Below, one piece after another: positions 1 through 15,071 of a stretch of 64,000 bases of DNA (within the stretch, counting starts at the first letter, position 1; each line of letters begins with the position of its first letter). Source of the stretch: Angustibacter luteus. GTDB taxonomy: Bacteria > Actinomycetota > Actinomycetes > Actinomycetales > Angustibacteraceae. The translations under genes and the position numbers were made by a program. The notes below the pieces were generated by a model that worked only from the letters and a program-made list of their open reading frames with translations, had not been told where the DNA came from and ran no database searches. The DNA lies in NCBI RefSeq assembly GCF_039541115.1, contig NZ_BAABFP010000005.1, forward strand, positions 542,447 to 606,446, given 5' to 3'.

Positions 1-460
1 AGGCGGCGATGTAGGGCTCCCCCACCTTGCCTGCCACCGACGCGATGGCGACGATCCGACCGTTGCCGCTCGCCCGCATCGCGGGGACCGCCCGCCGCAC
101 GCAGCGGAACGGAGCCGTCAGGTTGAGGTCGAGGGTGTGCTGCCAGTCCTCGTCGCTCGTGCGCTCGATCCGGGCCGAGCCCGACGTCCCGGCGTTGAGC
201 ACCAGGTCGGTCACCGGACCCCAGGCGTCCTCGACCTGGTCGAACACCTGGTCCACCCCGCTCAGGTCGAGCAGGTCCGCGGGCACCACGAGCGTGTCGG
301 CGGGGCAGGCCTGCGCGGTCTCGGCCAGCTCTGCCGCGCTGCGGGCGGTGAGGGCGACTCGCAGACCCTGGCGGCTCAGTGCGATGGCCACCGCACGTCC
401 GATCCCCCGGCCCGCACCGGTGACCAGGGCGACGCGGTCCGACGACTCAGGCACAGGCAC
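1..460 (-). CDS. SDR-family oxidoreductase, 3' part cut by window edge
   Basis: Only the first ~153 residues lie in the window; the C-terminus runs off the left edge. Reading leftward from a GTG at 460 (a second in-frame GTG lies at 454) gives a Rossmann protein with the dinucleotide-binding motif TGAGRGIGRAVA near the N-terminus, an NAG motif (LVLNAGTSG) about residue 90 and the start of the active-site region (GRIVAIASVAGK, the Ser of the Ser-Tyr-Lys triad). These are hallmarks of classical NAD(P)-dependent short-chain dehydrogenases/3-oxoacyl-ACP reductases. The Tyr-x-x-x-Lys pair is probably just outside the window. Substrate cannot be inferred. It is divergent from the secreted-protein gene at 665 across a ~200-base gap. 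Confidence 0.85.
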   Translation of the reverse strand, partial: MPVPESSDRVALVTGAGRGIGRAVAIALSRQGLRVALTARSAAELAETAQACPADTLVVPADLLDLSGVDQVFDQVEDAWGPVTDLVLNAGTSGSARIERTSDEDWQHTLDLNLTAPFRCVRRAVPAMRASGNGRIVAIASVAGKVGEPYIAA

Positions 461-664
461 CGGGTCACCGTGGCATGTGCGCGCGGTCGCGGCAAGCAGT
501 CGCCTCGTCGTGTCGCGGTCCGACAGGTGAGACAGCCGGACCCGAGTCCCAGCACGAATCGCGGCCCGACAGGCCCGGAGGGGTTGGCGAGGTGGACAGT
601 TCGCCCTGTTTCGTTACGGTCGATGACGTTCGGAGGACACCCCAGATGCAAGGAGCTGAACCTC

Positions 665-1354
665 GTGAACCGCACGATCATCCGCAATGCCGTCGCCGGC
701 ACCACTCTGGTGGCCAGCGCTGCGCTCGCCGCACCCGCCTTCGCCTGCCTGCCGTCCGACACCGGTAGCACCACGGCGTCGCCGAGCAGCGCCTCGGCGG
801 CCTGGGCAGCCAGCGACGCGAAGTCCGGCGCGAAGGATCCGAAGACCAAGGCCCCGACGGCCAAGGACCCGAAGGCCAGCACGCTGACGTTCGCCGAGAA
901 GCGGGCCAAGGTGCTCGACCGCATCGATGCCAGGCTCGCCGGGCTGAAGGCGCTCCGGGCGAAGGTGGTCGGCTCCGACCGGCTGACGTCCGAGCAGCAG
1001 AGCGCCTGGTTGGCCAAGATCGACGCGGCCACCGCAGCCCTGAGCGGCCTGCGCAGCGATGTCGCCGCCGACACCACGACGGCGCAGCTCAAGGACGACC
1101 TGAAGGCGTTCGCGACCGCGCACCAGGGTGACCTGCGCCAGCTCGGCGCCGGGCACCACCGCTGGGGAAAGCACCACGAGCGGAAGGCCGTTGACCCCGG
1201 TCGGGACGCCAAGCAGGCCGGCTCGCACGTCGCCCGCCACCGCGGCGACAACCGTCGGGACGGCAGCCATGAGAGCCGTCAGGACGGGCAGAGCGGTGCG
1301 GCCCGCACGGTGTCGTACCGGCAGCACGCCGGTGCCGGGTCTCGTCATGGCTGA
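665..1354 (+). CDS. Secreted protein with His/Arg-rich tail, unknown function
   Basis: A 229-residue protein whose GTG start is preceded by AAGGAG about 8 bases upstream, which fixes this start over the much longer open frame. Residues 1-28 form an export signal (Arg near the N-terminus, hydrophobic core, Ala-x-Ala before Cys-29: APAFAC). The Cys directly after the cleavage site could mark a lipoprotein, but the -3 to -1 residues (AFA) are not a standard lipobox. Next comes a Lys/Ala/Thr/Pro-rich linker, a predicted helical region (about residues 70-155, 'AEKRAKVLDRIDARLAGL' style, repeated Leu/Ala heptads) and a low-complexity His/Arg/Gly tail. Similar small helical exported proteins are common in actinomycetes and have no known role. 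A strong hairpin follows the gene. Confidence 0.75.
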   Translation: MNRTIIRNAVAGTTLVASAALAAPAFACLPSDTGSTTASPSSASAAWAASDAKSGAKDPKTKAPTAKDPKASTLTFAEKRAKVLDRIDARLAGLKALRAKVVGSDRLTSEQQSAWLAKIDAATAALSGLRSDVAADTTTAQLKDDLKAFATAHQGDLRQLGAGHHRWGKHHERKAVDPGRDAKQAGSHVARHRGDNRRDGSHESRQDGQSGAARTVSYRQHAGAGSRHG

Positions 1355-1375
1355 CCGCACCTGACGCCGAACGAC

Positions 1376-1409
1376 GACGAGGGCCCCACCACCAGGTGGG
1401 GCCCTCGTC
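1376..1409. terminator. Bidirectional hairpin between convergent genes
   Basis: A perfect 15-base inverted repeat (gacgagggccccacc and its complement) with a 4-base acca loop lies between the convergent ends of the secreted-protein gene (1354) and the proteasomal ATPase gene (1419). There is no long T tract, as is usual in high-GC actinomycetes. It can serve both strands. Confidence 0.85.
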
Positions 1410-1418
1410 ACGTCACGA

Positions 1419-3161
1419 TCAGAGGTACTGGCCCGTGTTGGCGACGGTGTCGATGGCCCGTCCGGGCTCGGTGCCCTGCTTGCCGGTGATCAGGGTACGG
1501 ATGTACACGATCCGCTCGCCCTTCTTGCCGGAGATGCGAGCCCAGTCATCCGGGTTCGTCGTGTTGGGCAGGTCCTCGTTCTCCTTGAACTCGTCCACGC
1601 ACGCATCCAGCAGGTGCTCCACCCGGATGCCACGCTGCTGCGTGGTGAGGAAGTCCTTGATCGCAGACTTCTTGGCCCGGTCCACGATGTTCTGCACCAT
1701 GGCTCCGGAGTTGAAGTCCTTGAAGTAGAGGATCTCCTTGTCGCCGTTGGCGTACGTGACCTCGAGGAAGCGGTTCTCGTCGATCTCGGAGTACATCCGC
1801 TCGACCGTCCGCTGGATCATCGCCTCGACCGTGGCCTGACGAGACCCACCGTTCTCCGCGACGTCCTGCTCGTGCAGCGGCAGGTCCGACGTCAGGTACT
1901 TGGTGAAGATGTCGCGCGAGGCCTCGGCGTCCGGACGTTCGATCTTGATCTTCACGTCCAGGCGTCCCGGGCGCAGGATCGCCGGGTCGATCATGTCCTC
2001 GCGGTTGGACGCGCCGATGACGATCACGTTCTCGAGCCGCTCCACGCCGTCGATCTCCGACAGCAGCTGCGGGACGATGGTGGTCTCGACGTCCGAGCTG
2101 ACGCCCGAACCGCGGGTGCGGAACAGCGAGTCCATCTCGTCGAAGAACACCACCACGGGCGTCCCGTCCGAGGCCTTCTCGCGAGCCCGCTGGAAGATCA
2201 GCCGGATGTGCCGCTCCGTCTCGCCGACGTACTTGTTCAGCAGCTCGGGGCCCTTGATGTTCAGGAAGTAGGACTTCCCGAGCGGCTGGCCACTCAGCTC
2301 GGCCACCTTGCGCGCCAGGGAGGACGCGACGGCCTTGGCGATCAGCGTCTTGCCGCAGCCGGGCGGACCGTAGAGCAGAACGCCCTTCGGCGGCCGCAGG
2401 TGGTGCTCACGGAACAGCTCGGGGTGCAGGTACGGCAGCTCGACGGCGTCCCGGATCTGGTCGATCTGGTTGCCCAGCCCACCGATGTCCTCGTACGCGA
2501 TGTCGGGGACCTCTTCGAGGATGAGCTCCTCGACCTCAGCCTTGGGGATCCGCTCGTAGACGAAGCCGGCCCGCGAGTCGATCAGCAGCCCGTCACCGAT
2601 CCGCATCTTGTGCTCGCGCAGCGCGTCCGCGACCCGGGCGACCCGCTCCTCGTCGGCATGGCCGACGACGAGCACGCGGTCCTCGCCGAGGATCTCCTTC
2701 AGCTGCACGACCTCGCCGACCCGCTCGAAGCCCCGGGCCTGGACGACGTTCAACGCCTCGTTCAGCAGCACCTCGCGGCCGGGGACGAGGTCCTCCTCCT
2801 GCACGGTCGGGCTCACGGCCACGCGCATCTTGCGCCCCCCGGTGAGGACGTCGACCGTGCCCTCCGGGCCGACCTCGACGATCGTGCCGAAACCGGACGG
2901 CGGTTGGGCCAGCCGGTCGACCTCGGCCTTGAGCGTGACGATCTGGTCGCGCGCCTCCTTCAACGTGCGGACCAGCCGCTCGTTCTGCGCCGACGTGTTC
3001 TCCAGGCTCGACTGCAGCTGCGAGAGCCGCGCCTCGAGCGCGTGCACCCGGTCCGGTGACGTGGCCACCCGTCGGCGCAGGACGGCGATCTCGTCCTCGA
3101 GCGCGCGAACCTGCCGCTGCAGGTCTGCCGGCGAGCGTCCGCCGGAGTCGTGTTCCGTCAT
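1419..3161 (-). CDS. arc: Proteasome-associated AAA ATPase (ARC/Mpa)
   Basis: A 580-residue protein with the full architecture of the actinobacterial proteasomal ATPase: N-terminal coiled coil (about 12-86) that binds Pup, an OB-fold double domain (about 90-195), then one AAA module with Walker A GPPGCGKT (265-272), Walker B VVFFDEMD, and a C-terminal GQYL. The penultimate Tyr in this tail is known to dock into the 20S core and open its gate. The hexamer unfolds pupylated proteins and feeds them to the proteasome. The ATG at 3161 has GGGAGGTG a few bases upstream. It is the last gene of a leftward set with the tRNA methyltransferase (35-base gap) and M50 protease. The usual downstream dop-pup-prcBA-pafA genes are not here; a convergent gene and terminator follow instead. 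Confidence 0.97.
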   Translation of the reverse strand: MTEHDSGGRSPADLQRQVRALEDEIAVLRRRVATSPDRVHALEARLSQLQSSLENTSAQNERLVRTLKEARDQIVTLKAEVDRLAQPPSGFGTIVEVGPEGTVDVLTGGRKMRVAVSPTVQEEDLVPGREVLLNEALNVVQARGFERVGEVVQLKEILGEDRVLVVGHADEERVARVADALREHKMRIGDGLLIDSRAGFVYERIPKAEVEELILEEVPDIAYEDIGGLGNQIDQIRDAVELPYLHPELFREHHLRPPKGVLLYGPPGCGKTLIAKAVASSLARKVAELSGQPLGKSYFLNIKGPELLNKYVGETERHIRLIFQRAREKASDGTPVVVFFDEMDSLFRTRGSGVSSDVETTIVPQLLSEIDGVERLENVIVIGASNREDMIDPAILRPGRLDVKIKIERPDAEASRDIFTKYLTSDLPLHEQDVAENGGSRQATVEAMIQRTVERMYSEIDENRFLEVTYANGDKEILYFKDFNSGAMVQNIVDRAKKSAIKDFLTTQQRGIRVEHLLDACVDEFKENEDLPNTTNPDDWARISGKKGERIVYIRTLITGKQGTEPGRAIDTVANTGQYL

Positions 3162-3196
3162 GTCGCACCTCCCCCATAGGGACCCACGACTCGACC

Positions 3197-6272
<3,076 letters not shown>

Positions 6273-6329
6273 TCCGGTGCCCCTCCGCGCGGACGCTCAG
6301 GGTTCCCCCCAGGGTCGAGCCAGGGTGAT

Positions 6330-6352
6330 ACCCCCTCGCCTGCAGGGGGGGT
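6330..6352. promoter_or_regulatory. C-tract/G-tract inverted repeat before an ABC operon
   Basis: The sequence accccct - 7 bases - aggggggg t forms an interrupted inverted repeat of C and G runs, about 65 bases upstream of the ABC transporter genes. The nuclease gene ends about 60 bases before it. It could be a terminator stem or an operator; facing C/G tracts also occur in CsoR/RcnR-type metal-repressor sites, but the spacing here does not fit well and no such repressor is in the window. Confidence 0.3.
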
Positions 6353-6416
6353 GGTGCCGGAGGATGGGTGCCCTGCCCGGCGACCGACTGGGTAGTGACG
6401 ACTAGGGGTGAAGAGC

Positions 6417-7184
6417 GTGAGTTCGGTAGAGGGAAGCACGACCACGGACGCGGTGGCCAGTGCCCGCGGGCTGAAGAAGATCTACGGGCGGGGGGAGGCG
6501 GAGGTGCACGCCTTGGACGGGGTGGACGTCGACTTCGGGCGGGAGCGGTTCACCGCCATCCTCGGGCCCTCGGGGTCCGGCAAGTCGACGCTCATGCACT
6601 GCATGGCGGCGCTGGACACCCCGACGGAGGGCAGCGTCGTCATCGACGGCGTCGAGGTGGCCGGCCTGAAGGACAAGGCGCTGACGAAGCTGCGCCGGGA
6701 CCGGATCGGCTTCGTCTTCCAGTCCTTCAACCTGGTGCCGACGCTGAGCGCGCGGGAGAACATCACGCTCCCCATGGACATCGCGGGCACGAAGGTCGAC
6801 CAGGAGTGGTTCGACACCGTGATCGACACCGTGGGACTGCGCGATCGCCTGCACCACAAGCCGAACGAGCTGTCCGGCGGTCAGCAGCAGCGGGTGGCCT
6901 GTGCGCGGGCGCTGGCCTCGAAGCCGGCCATCATCTTCGCCGACGAGCCGACCGGGAACCTCGACTCGCGGGCCAGCGCCGAGATCCTCGGCTTCCTGCG
7001 CCGCTCGGTCGACGACTTCGGTCAGTCGATCGTGATCGTCACGCACGACCCGGTGTCCGCTGGCTACGCCGACCGGGCCCTGTTCCTGGCGGACGGCACG
7101 ATCGTCGACGAGATGCACGAGCCGACCGCCGACGCGGTCCTGGACCGGATGAAGGGCTTCGACGCCGTGGGGCGGCGGTCCTGA
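6417..7184 (+). CDS. ABC transporter ATPase, MacB/LolD type
   Basis: A 255-residue ATP-binding subunit (GTG at 6417 with AGGGGTG about 8 bases upstream; an alternative GTG at 6408 adds three residues). It has Walker A GPSGSGKS, Q-loop FVFQSFNLVPTLSARENI, signature LSGGQQQRVACARALA, Walker B IIFADEPT followed by GNLDS, and the switch His in IVIVTHDP. The 'GNLDS' and 'FNLVPTL' wording is typical of MacB/LolD-like ATPases, which power mechanotransmission by FtsX-like permeases rather than classical transport. Its stop codon overlaps the permease ATG (TGATG), so the two are translationally coupled. Confidence 0.95.
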   Translation: MSSVEGSTTTDAVASARGLKKIYGRGEAEVHALDGVDVDFGRERFTAILGPSGSGKSTLMHCMAALDTPTEGSVVIDGVEVAGLKDKALTKLRRDRIGFVFQSFNLVPTLSARENITLPMDIAGTKVDQEWFDTVIDTVGLRDRLHHKPNELSGGQQQRVACARALASKPAIIFADEPTGNLDSRASAEILGFLRRSVDDFGQSIVIVTHDPVSAGYADRALFLADGTIVDEMHEPTADAVLDRMKGFDAVGRRS

Positions 7185-9715
7185 TGCTGCGAGTCACCCT
7201 CCAGGGGGTGCGGGGGCACCTCCTGCGCTTCCTCCTGACCACGCTGTCGGTGATGCTCGGCGTCGCCTTCGTGGCCGGGACGTTCGTGCTCAGCGACAGC
7301 CTGAAGGCGACGTTCGACAGCATCTCGGAGGGCTCCACGCTGGGCACCGACGTGCTGGTCCGGGGCGTCGAGGTGAACCAGGGCGTCGCCGACCAGGAGG
7401 ACCTGCGCCAGCCCGTCCCGCTCACCGAGGCGGACCAGATCGCCAAGGTCGACGGCGTGGCCTCGGCCCACCCCGACCTGGCGGGAACGGCCGTGCTGGT
7501 CGGCAAGGACGGCACGGCGGTCCGCAACGGTGGCGCGCCGAGCTTTGGCTTTGCCTACCACGAGGACGGGGTCGCCCTGAAGCTGGTCAAGGGCCGCGCA
7601 CCGGAGAACAAGAACGAGATCGTGGTGGAGTCGAAGACCCTGGAGAAGTCCGGGTTGGGCGTCGGGAGCCAGACCAAGCTGGTCGTGGCCGGCTCGGCGC
7701 TGCCGGTGACCATCGTCGGGGAGCAGCAGTTCGCCGGCGGTCAGGCAGGGCAGACCATCGTGACCGTCTACGAGCCGGCCGCGCGTGAGTGGTTCGCCCC
7801 GGACGGCATGGTGCAGTCGATCAGCGTGCGGGCGGACGACGGCGTCACCCAGCAGGAGCTGCGCGACCGGATCGCCGCCACCCTGCCGTCGGGCCAGCAG
7901 GCCATCACGGGTGCCGCCTACACCGAGGAGACCAAGACGTCGTTCGCCCAGGGCCTCGGCTTCCTGACCACGTTCCTCACGGTGTTCGCGGGTATCAGCC
8001 TGCTGGTCGGGCTCTTCATCATCTTCAACACGTTCTCGATGCTGGTCGCGCAGCGGACCCGTGAGCTCGCCCTGCTGCGGGCTGTCGGCGCCGCTCGCGG
8101 CCAGGTCATCCGGGTGGTGCTCGGCGAGGCCGTGGTCATCGGTCTCGTCGGGGGCGCGCTCGGCCTGCTGGCCGGCATCGGGCTCGCGAAGGGGCTGCAG
8201 CTGCTCGTCGGCTCGTTCGGGCTCAAGATCGACAGCGGCCTGCCGGTGCAGACCAGCACGGTCGTGTGGAGCCTGGCCATCGGTGTCGGCGTCACCTTGG
8301 TGAGCGCGATCCTACCCGCCCTACGCGCGGGCCGCATCGCACCGGTCGCCGCGATGCGCGACGACGTGGCCCTGCCGGAGAAGAGCCTGCGCCGTCGCGG
8401 CCTCCTGGGCGGCGTCGGCCTGGTGATCGGCGTGGCCGTGATGGTCTACGGCGTCACGGCCCTCGAGGGCGGCGATGCCGCGAAGGTCCTCGGCATCGGT
8501 GCGTTCCTGACGTTCATCGGGATGGTCGTGGCGGCCCCGCTGCTCTCCCGGCCGGTCCTCACCGTGCTCGGCGCACCCGGGGCGAAGCTCTCTCGCACGG
8601 TCGGCAAGATCGCGCTCGACAACACCCTGCGCAACCCGCGCCGCACCGCCACGACGGCGATCTCGCTGATGATCGGGCTGGCGCTGGTCTCGGCGTTCGC
8701 CGTGATCGCCGCGACCACCAACGCGTCGATCGACAAGCTGGTCGACGACCAGGTGAAGGCGGACTTCGTGCTGAGCGGCGGGAACTCGCCGTTCCCGAAC
8801 TCGGTCGCCGACCAGGCCAGCCAGCTGGACGGCGTCGAGGCGGTCGTCGACCAGGGCCTGGTGCCGGTCAAGGTCGGCGACGCGACGGTCACCGGAGCGG
8901 GCGTGTCCGGCGCGGGCCTCGCGGCCACCGTCGACCTGGCGATCGAGTCGGGGGACATCACCTCGCTGGACCAGGGGAAGATGGCGATCTCGCACTCGTT
9001 CGCCACCGACCACGACCTCCAGGTCGGCGACCAGGTCAAGGCGACCGTCGGGGTGAGCACCGACCAGGACCTGACCGTCGGGGCGATCTACACCGACTCG
9101 CAGGCGATCGGCACGCCGGTGCTCGTCCCGCGCGAGCTGTACGAGAAGTCGGTGCCCGCGGCGCAGCAGGTGTCCTTCGCGGCGTTCGTGAAGACGGCAC
9201 CGGGAGCGGACCTGGAGCAGGTGCGCAGTGAGCTGACCGCGCTCGTCAAGCCACAGCTGGTGATCTCCGTGCAGGACCGCGACGAGTTCAAGGCGGCCAG
9301 CCGTTCCCAGGTCAACCAGCTGCTCGGCCTGCTGTACGGGCTGCTCGGGCTGTCCGTGATCATCGCGGCGCTGGGCATCATCAACACCCTCGCGCTGTCC
9401 GTCTTCGAGCGGACGCGCGAGATCGGCCTCCTGCGGGCGGTCGGGATGACCCGACGGCAGCTGCGCCGGACGATCGGCAACGAAGCGGTGCTGACCGCCC
9501 TGTTCGGAGCGGTCCTGGGGACGGCGCTCGGGCTGACCCTCGGCATCCTGCTCCAGCGGGTGCTCGCCGACCAGGGCCTCGACGTGCTCGCCGTGCCCTA
9601 CGTCCAGGTGCTGCTGACCTTCGTGCTGGCCGGGCTCGTCGGTCTGGTCGCCGCGCTGTGGCCGGCGTGGCGGGCGTCCAAGCTGGACGTCATCCGCGCC
9701 GTCACGGCGGAGTAG
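7184..9715 (+). CDS. FtsX/MacB-like ABC permease with two FtsX modules
   Basis: An 843-residue membrane protein. An N-terminal transmembrane helix (LLTTLSVMLGVAFVAGTF) is followed by a large extracytoplasmic MacB-PCD-like domain, an FtsX module with three helices (about residues 265-385, including the typical RTRELALLRAVGA), then a second helix, a second extracytoplasmic domain and a second FtsX module (RTREIGLLRAVGM) near the C-terminus. The duplicated layout is common in actinomycete exporters of lipids or envelope components; substrate is unknown. Coupled to the preceding ATPase by TGATG overlap. Convergent with the HAD phosphatase gene across a terminator hairpin. Confidence 0.93.
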   Translation: MLRVTLQGVRGHLLRFLLTTLSVMLGVAFVAGTFVLSDSLKATFDSISEGSTLGTDVLVRGVEVNQGVADQEDLRQPVPLTEADQIAKVDGVASAHPDLAGTAVLVGKDGTAVRNGGAPSFGFAYHEDGVALKLVKGRAPENKNEIVVESKTLEKSGLGVGSQTKLVVAGSALPVTIVGEQQFAGGQAGQTIVTVYEPAAREWFAPDGMVQSISVRADDGVTQQELRDRIAATLPSGQQAITGAAYTEETKTSFAQGLGFLTTFLTVFAGISLLVGLFIIFNTFSMLVAQRTRELALLRAVGAARGQVIRVVLGEAVVIGLVGGALGLLAGIGLAKGLQLLVGSFGLKIDSGLPVQTSTVVWSLAIGVGVTLVSAILPALRAGRIAPVAAMRDDVALPEKSLRRRGLLGGVGLVIGVAVMVYGVTALEGGDAAKVLGIGAFLTFIGMVVAAPLLSRPVLTVLGAPGAKLSRTVGKIALDNTLRNPRRTATTAISLMIGLALVSAFAVIAATTNASIDKLVDDQVKADFVLSGGNSPFPNSVADQASQLDGVEAVVDQGLVPVKVGDATVTGAGVSGAGLAATVDLAIESGDITSLDQGKMAISHSFATDHDLQVGDQVKATVGVSTDQDLTVGAIYTDSQAIGTPVLVPRELYEKSVPAAQQVSFAAFVKTAPGADLEQVRSELTALVKPQLVISVQDRDEFKAASRSQVNQLLGLLYGLLGLSVIIAALGIINTLALSVFERTREIGLLRAVGMTRRQLRRTIGNEAVLTALFGAVLGTALGLTLGILLQRVLADQGLDVLAVPYVQVLLTFVLAGLVGLVAALWPAWRASKLDVIRAVTAE

Positions 9716-9760
9716 CGGTCCGCGCCGCGCGGTCCGCGTGATCCGGGCTGCGCGACTGCC

Positions 9761-9800
9761 CGACCTGCTGTCCTGGCCCTCGGGTCAGGGCAGCAGGTCG
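9761..9800. terminator. Convergent-gene hairpin
   Basis: Arms cgacctgctg and cagcaggtcg (10 base pairs, extendable to about 14 with a G-U pair) enclose a ~12-base loop. The right arm lies in the last codons of the HAD phosphatase gene, so the stem serves as a shared terminator for the ABC permease (+) and the HAD gene (-). Confidence 0.7.
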
Positions 9801-10460
9801 ATCGTCTCCCCCGCCGCGATCCGACCGAGGTCGGCCACGGTGATCTCGGCGAGCGAGTGCGCCCGGGATCGCCCCGGGGCCGCCGGCACGGGCACGACGT
9901 GCGGGACCGCCAGGGTCGGGACCCCGGCCGCCTCCGCGGACGTCACGCCGGTCACGGAGTCCTCGATCGCGACGCACCGGCCGGCGGGCACCCCGAGCAG
10001 CTCGGCTGCGCGCAGGTAGGGGTCGGGGTGCGGCTTGCCGCGCTCGACCCGGTCACCCGTCACGACGACGGCGAACGTGTCCGCCGGCGCCGAGGCCAGG
10101 AAGGTGTCGGCCAGGGCCGTCCAGGACATCGTCACGAGGGCGCACGGGATGCCGCGGTCCGCCAGGGCCGCCAGCAGGTCGAGCGCGCCCGGCCGCCACG
10201 GCACGTGGGCGCCCAGCCGACGCACCACGCCACCGAGCAGCACGTCGACGATCTCGTCCTCGCCCAGCGGGACGTCTCCGTGCTCCTGGATGTAGCGCGC
10301 CGACACCCGCAGGTCGTTCCCGACCAACGCCTTGGCGTGCTCGGCCGTCCAGGTGCCACCGTGCTGCTCGACGAGGTCGTGCTCCTCCGCGATCCAGTAC
10401 GGCTCGGTGTCGACCAGCGTGCCGTCCATGTCCCACAGCACCGCCGCGGGGAGCGCGGAC

Positions 10461-10471
<11 letters not shown>
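9785..10471 (-). CDS. HAD-superfamily phosphatase, beta-phosphoglucomutase-like
   Basis: A 228-residue haloacid-dehalogenase hydrolase of subfamily IA. Motif I is WDMDGTLVDTE (nucleophile and acid/base Asp), motif II is in LVTMSW, motif III is the Lys of ERGKPHPDPY and motif IV is AIEDSVTGVTSAEAAG. This pattern fits small-phosphosugar phosphatases or beta-phosphoglucomutases; the exact substrate cannot be told. Its ATG overlaps the end of metH by 11 bases, so it is translated as the downstream partner of methionine synthase, an arrangement seen in many actinobacteria without a clear metabolic explanation. Confidence 0.93.
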
Positions 10472-14000
<3,529 letters not shown>

Positions 14001-14175
14001 GAGGGACCTTCGTGCCGGGGGCGTGCGGGCGGGTGGAGCAGCAGAAGTCTAGGCCGAGCGGCGGACACCGCCGACGGCTGCCCGCATGGTGACCGTTCCG
14101 GCGGGTCGCAGGAACTAGGCTGAAGGGACTGGTGCGCAGGGTGCCGGCACGTGTCGACGTCGTGGGGAGGCCTGG

Positions 14176-15033
14176 GTGATCGAGCTCGCGGACTGGCCCG
14201 AGCTGACCGACCCGGTGATGATCGCCGCCTTCGAGGGGTGGAACGACGCCGGCGAGGCCGCCACCTCTGCCCTGGAGCACCTGTCGCGGATCTGGGGGGC
14301 CGTGCCGTTCGCCGCGCTGGACCCGGAGGAGTACTACGACTTCCAGGTGAACCGCCCGAGCGTCTCGCGCGAACCCGACGGGCAGCGCCGGATCACCTGG
14401 CCCACCACGCGGCTGCTCGCGGCCCACGTCCCGGCCCTGGGCCGGGACGTCGTCCTGGTCGACGGCATCGAGCCGTCGATGCGCTGGCGCTCCTACGTGG
14501 TCGAGCTGCTCGAGGCGGCCGACCGGCTCGGTGTGCAGGCGCTGGTCACCGTGGGGGCGCTGCTGGCGGACGTCCCGCACACCCGGCCGATCCCGATCAC
14601 CGGGACCAGCGACCACGACCTGATGCTGCACCGGGACGGCGTGGAGCGCTCCCAGTACGAGGGACCGACGGGAATCGTGGGAGTGCTCAGCGACGCCGCG
14701 GCACAGGCCGAGGTGCCGGCGCTGTCCCTGTGGGCCGCCGTGCCGCACTACGCCGGTGCCGGGCCCTCGCCCAAGGCGACGCTCGCGCTGCTGCGCCGGA
14801 TCGAGGAGCTGCTGGACGTCACGATCGACCTCGACGACCTGCCCGACCAGGCCTATGCGTGGGAGCACGGGGTGGACGAGCTCGCCGAGGGCGACAGCGA
14901 GGTCGGCGAGTACGTGCGGGCGCTGGAGGAGGCCAAGGACACCTCCGAGCTGCCCGAGGCGTCGGGCGAGGCGATCGCGCTGGAGTTCGAGCGCTACCTG
15001 CGACGCCGGGACGACGACCCGCCCAAGCGCTGA
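14176..15033 (+). CDS. PAC2-family protein
   Basis: A 285-residue protein of the PAC2 (proteasome assembly chaperone 2-like) family found in most actinobacteria. The recognisable elements are the opening PVMIAAFEGWNDAGEAA, the segment VVLVDGIEPSMRWRSY, LVTVGALLADVPHTRP and the late LSLWAAVPHYAGAGPSPKATLALL. The GTG start has GGGGAGG about 6 bases upstream. The fold resembles archaeal/eukaryotic chaperones for 20S proteasome assembly, but this function has not been shown for bacterial members as far as I know. It shares the window with the proteasomal ATPase, yet is 11 kb away and not in the same operon. Monocistronic; convergent with mshC. Confidence 0.92.
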   Translation: MIELADWPELTDPVMIAAFEGWNDAGEAATSALEHLSRIWGAVPFAALDPEEYYDFQVNRPSVSREPDGQRRITWPTTRLLAAHVPALGRDVVLVDGIEPSMRWRSYVVELLEAADRLGVQALVTVGALLADVPHTRPIPITGTSDHDLMLHRDGVERSQYEGPTGIVGVLSDAAAQAEVPALSLWAAVPHYAGAGPSPKATLALLRRIEELLDVTIDLDDLPDQAYAWEHGVDELAEGDSEVGEYVRALEEAKDTSELPEASGEAIALEFERYLRRRDDDPPKR

Positions 15034-15045
15034 CCTGGGCCTGAC

Positions 15046-15071
15046 CCGCCTTGCTGAAACGTCAGAGGCGG
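15046..15071. terminator. Convergent-gene hairpin after PAC2 gene and mshC
   Basis: The arms ccgcct and aggcgg enclose an inner ctga-aacg-tcag stem with a two-base bulge, giving about 10 base pairs between the convergent PAC2 gene and mshC. The right arm reaches into the last codons of mshC. Confidence 0.5.

Noticed and set aside
14001-14175. Cobalamin riboswitch or corrinoid-responsive leader before metH
   Set aside because: No B12-box-like sequence or multi-stem structure could be seen in this short gap.
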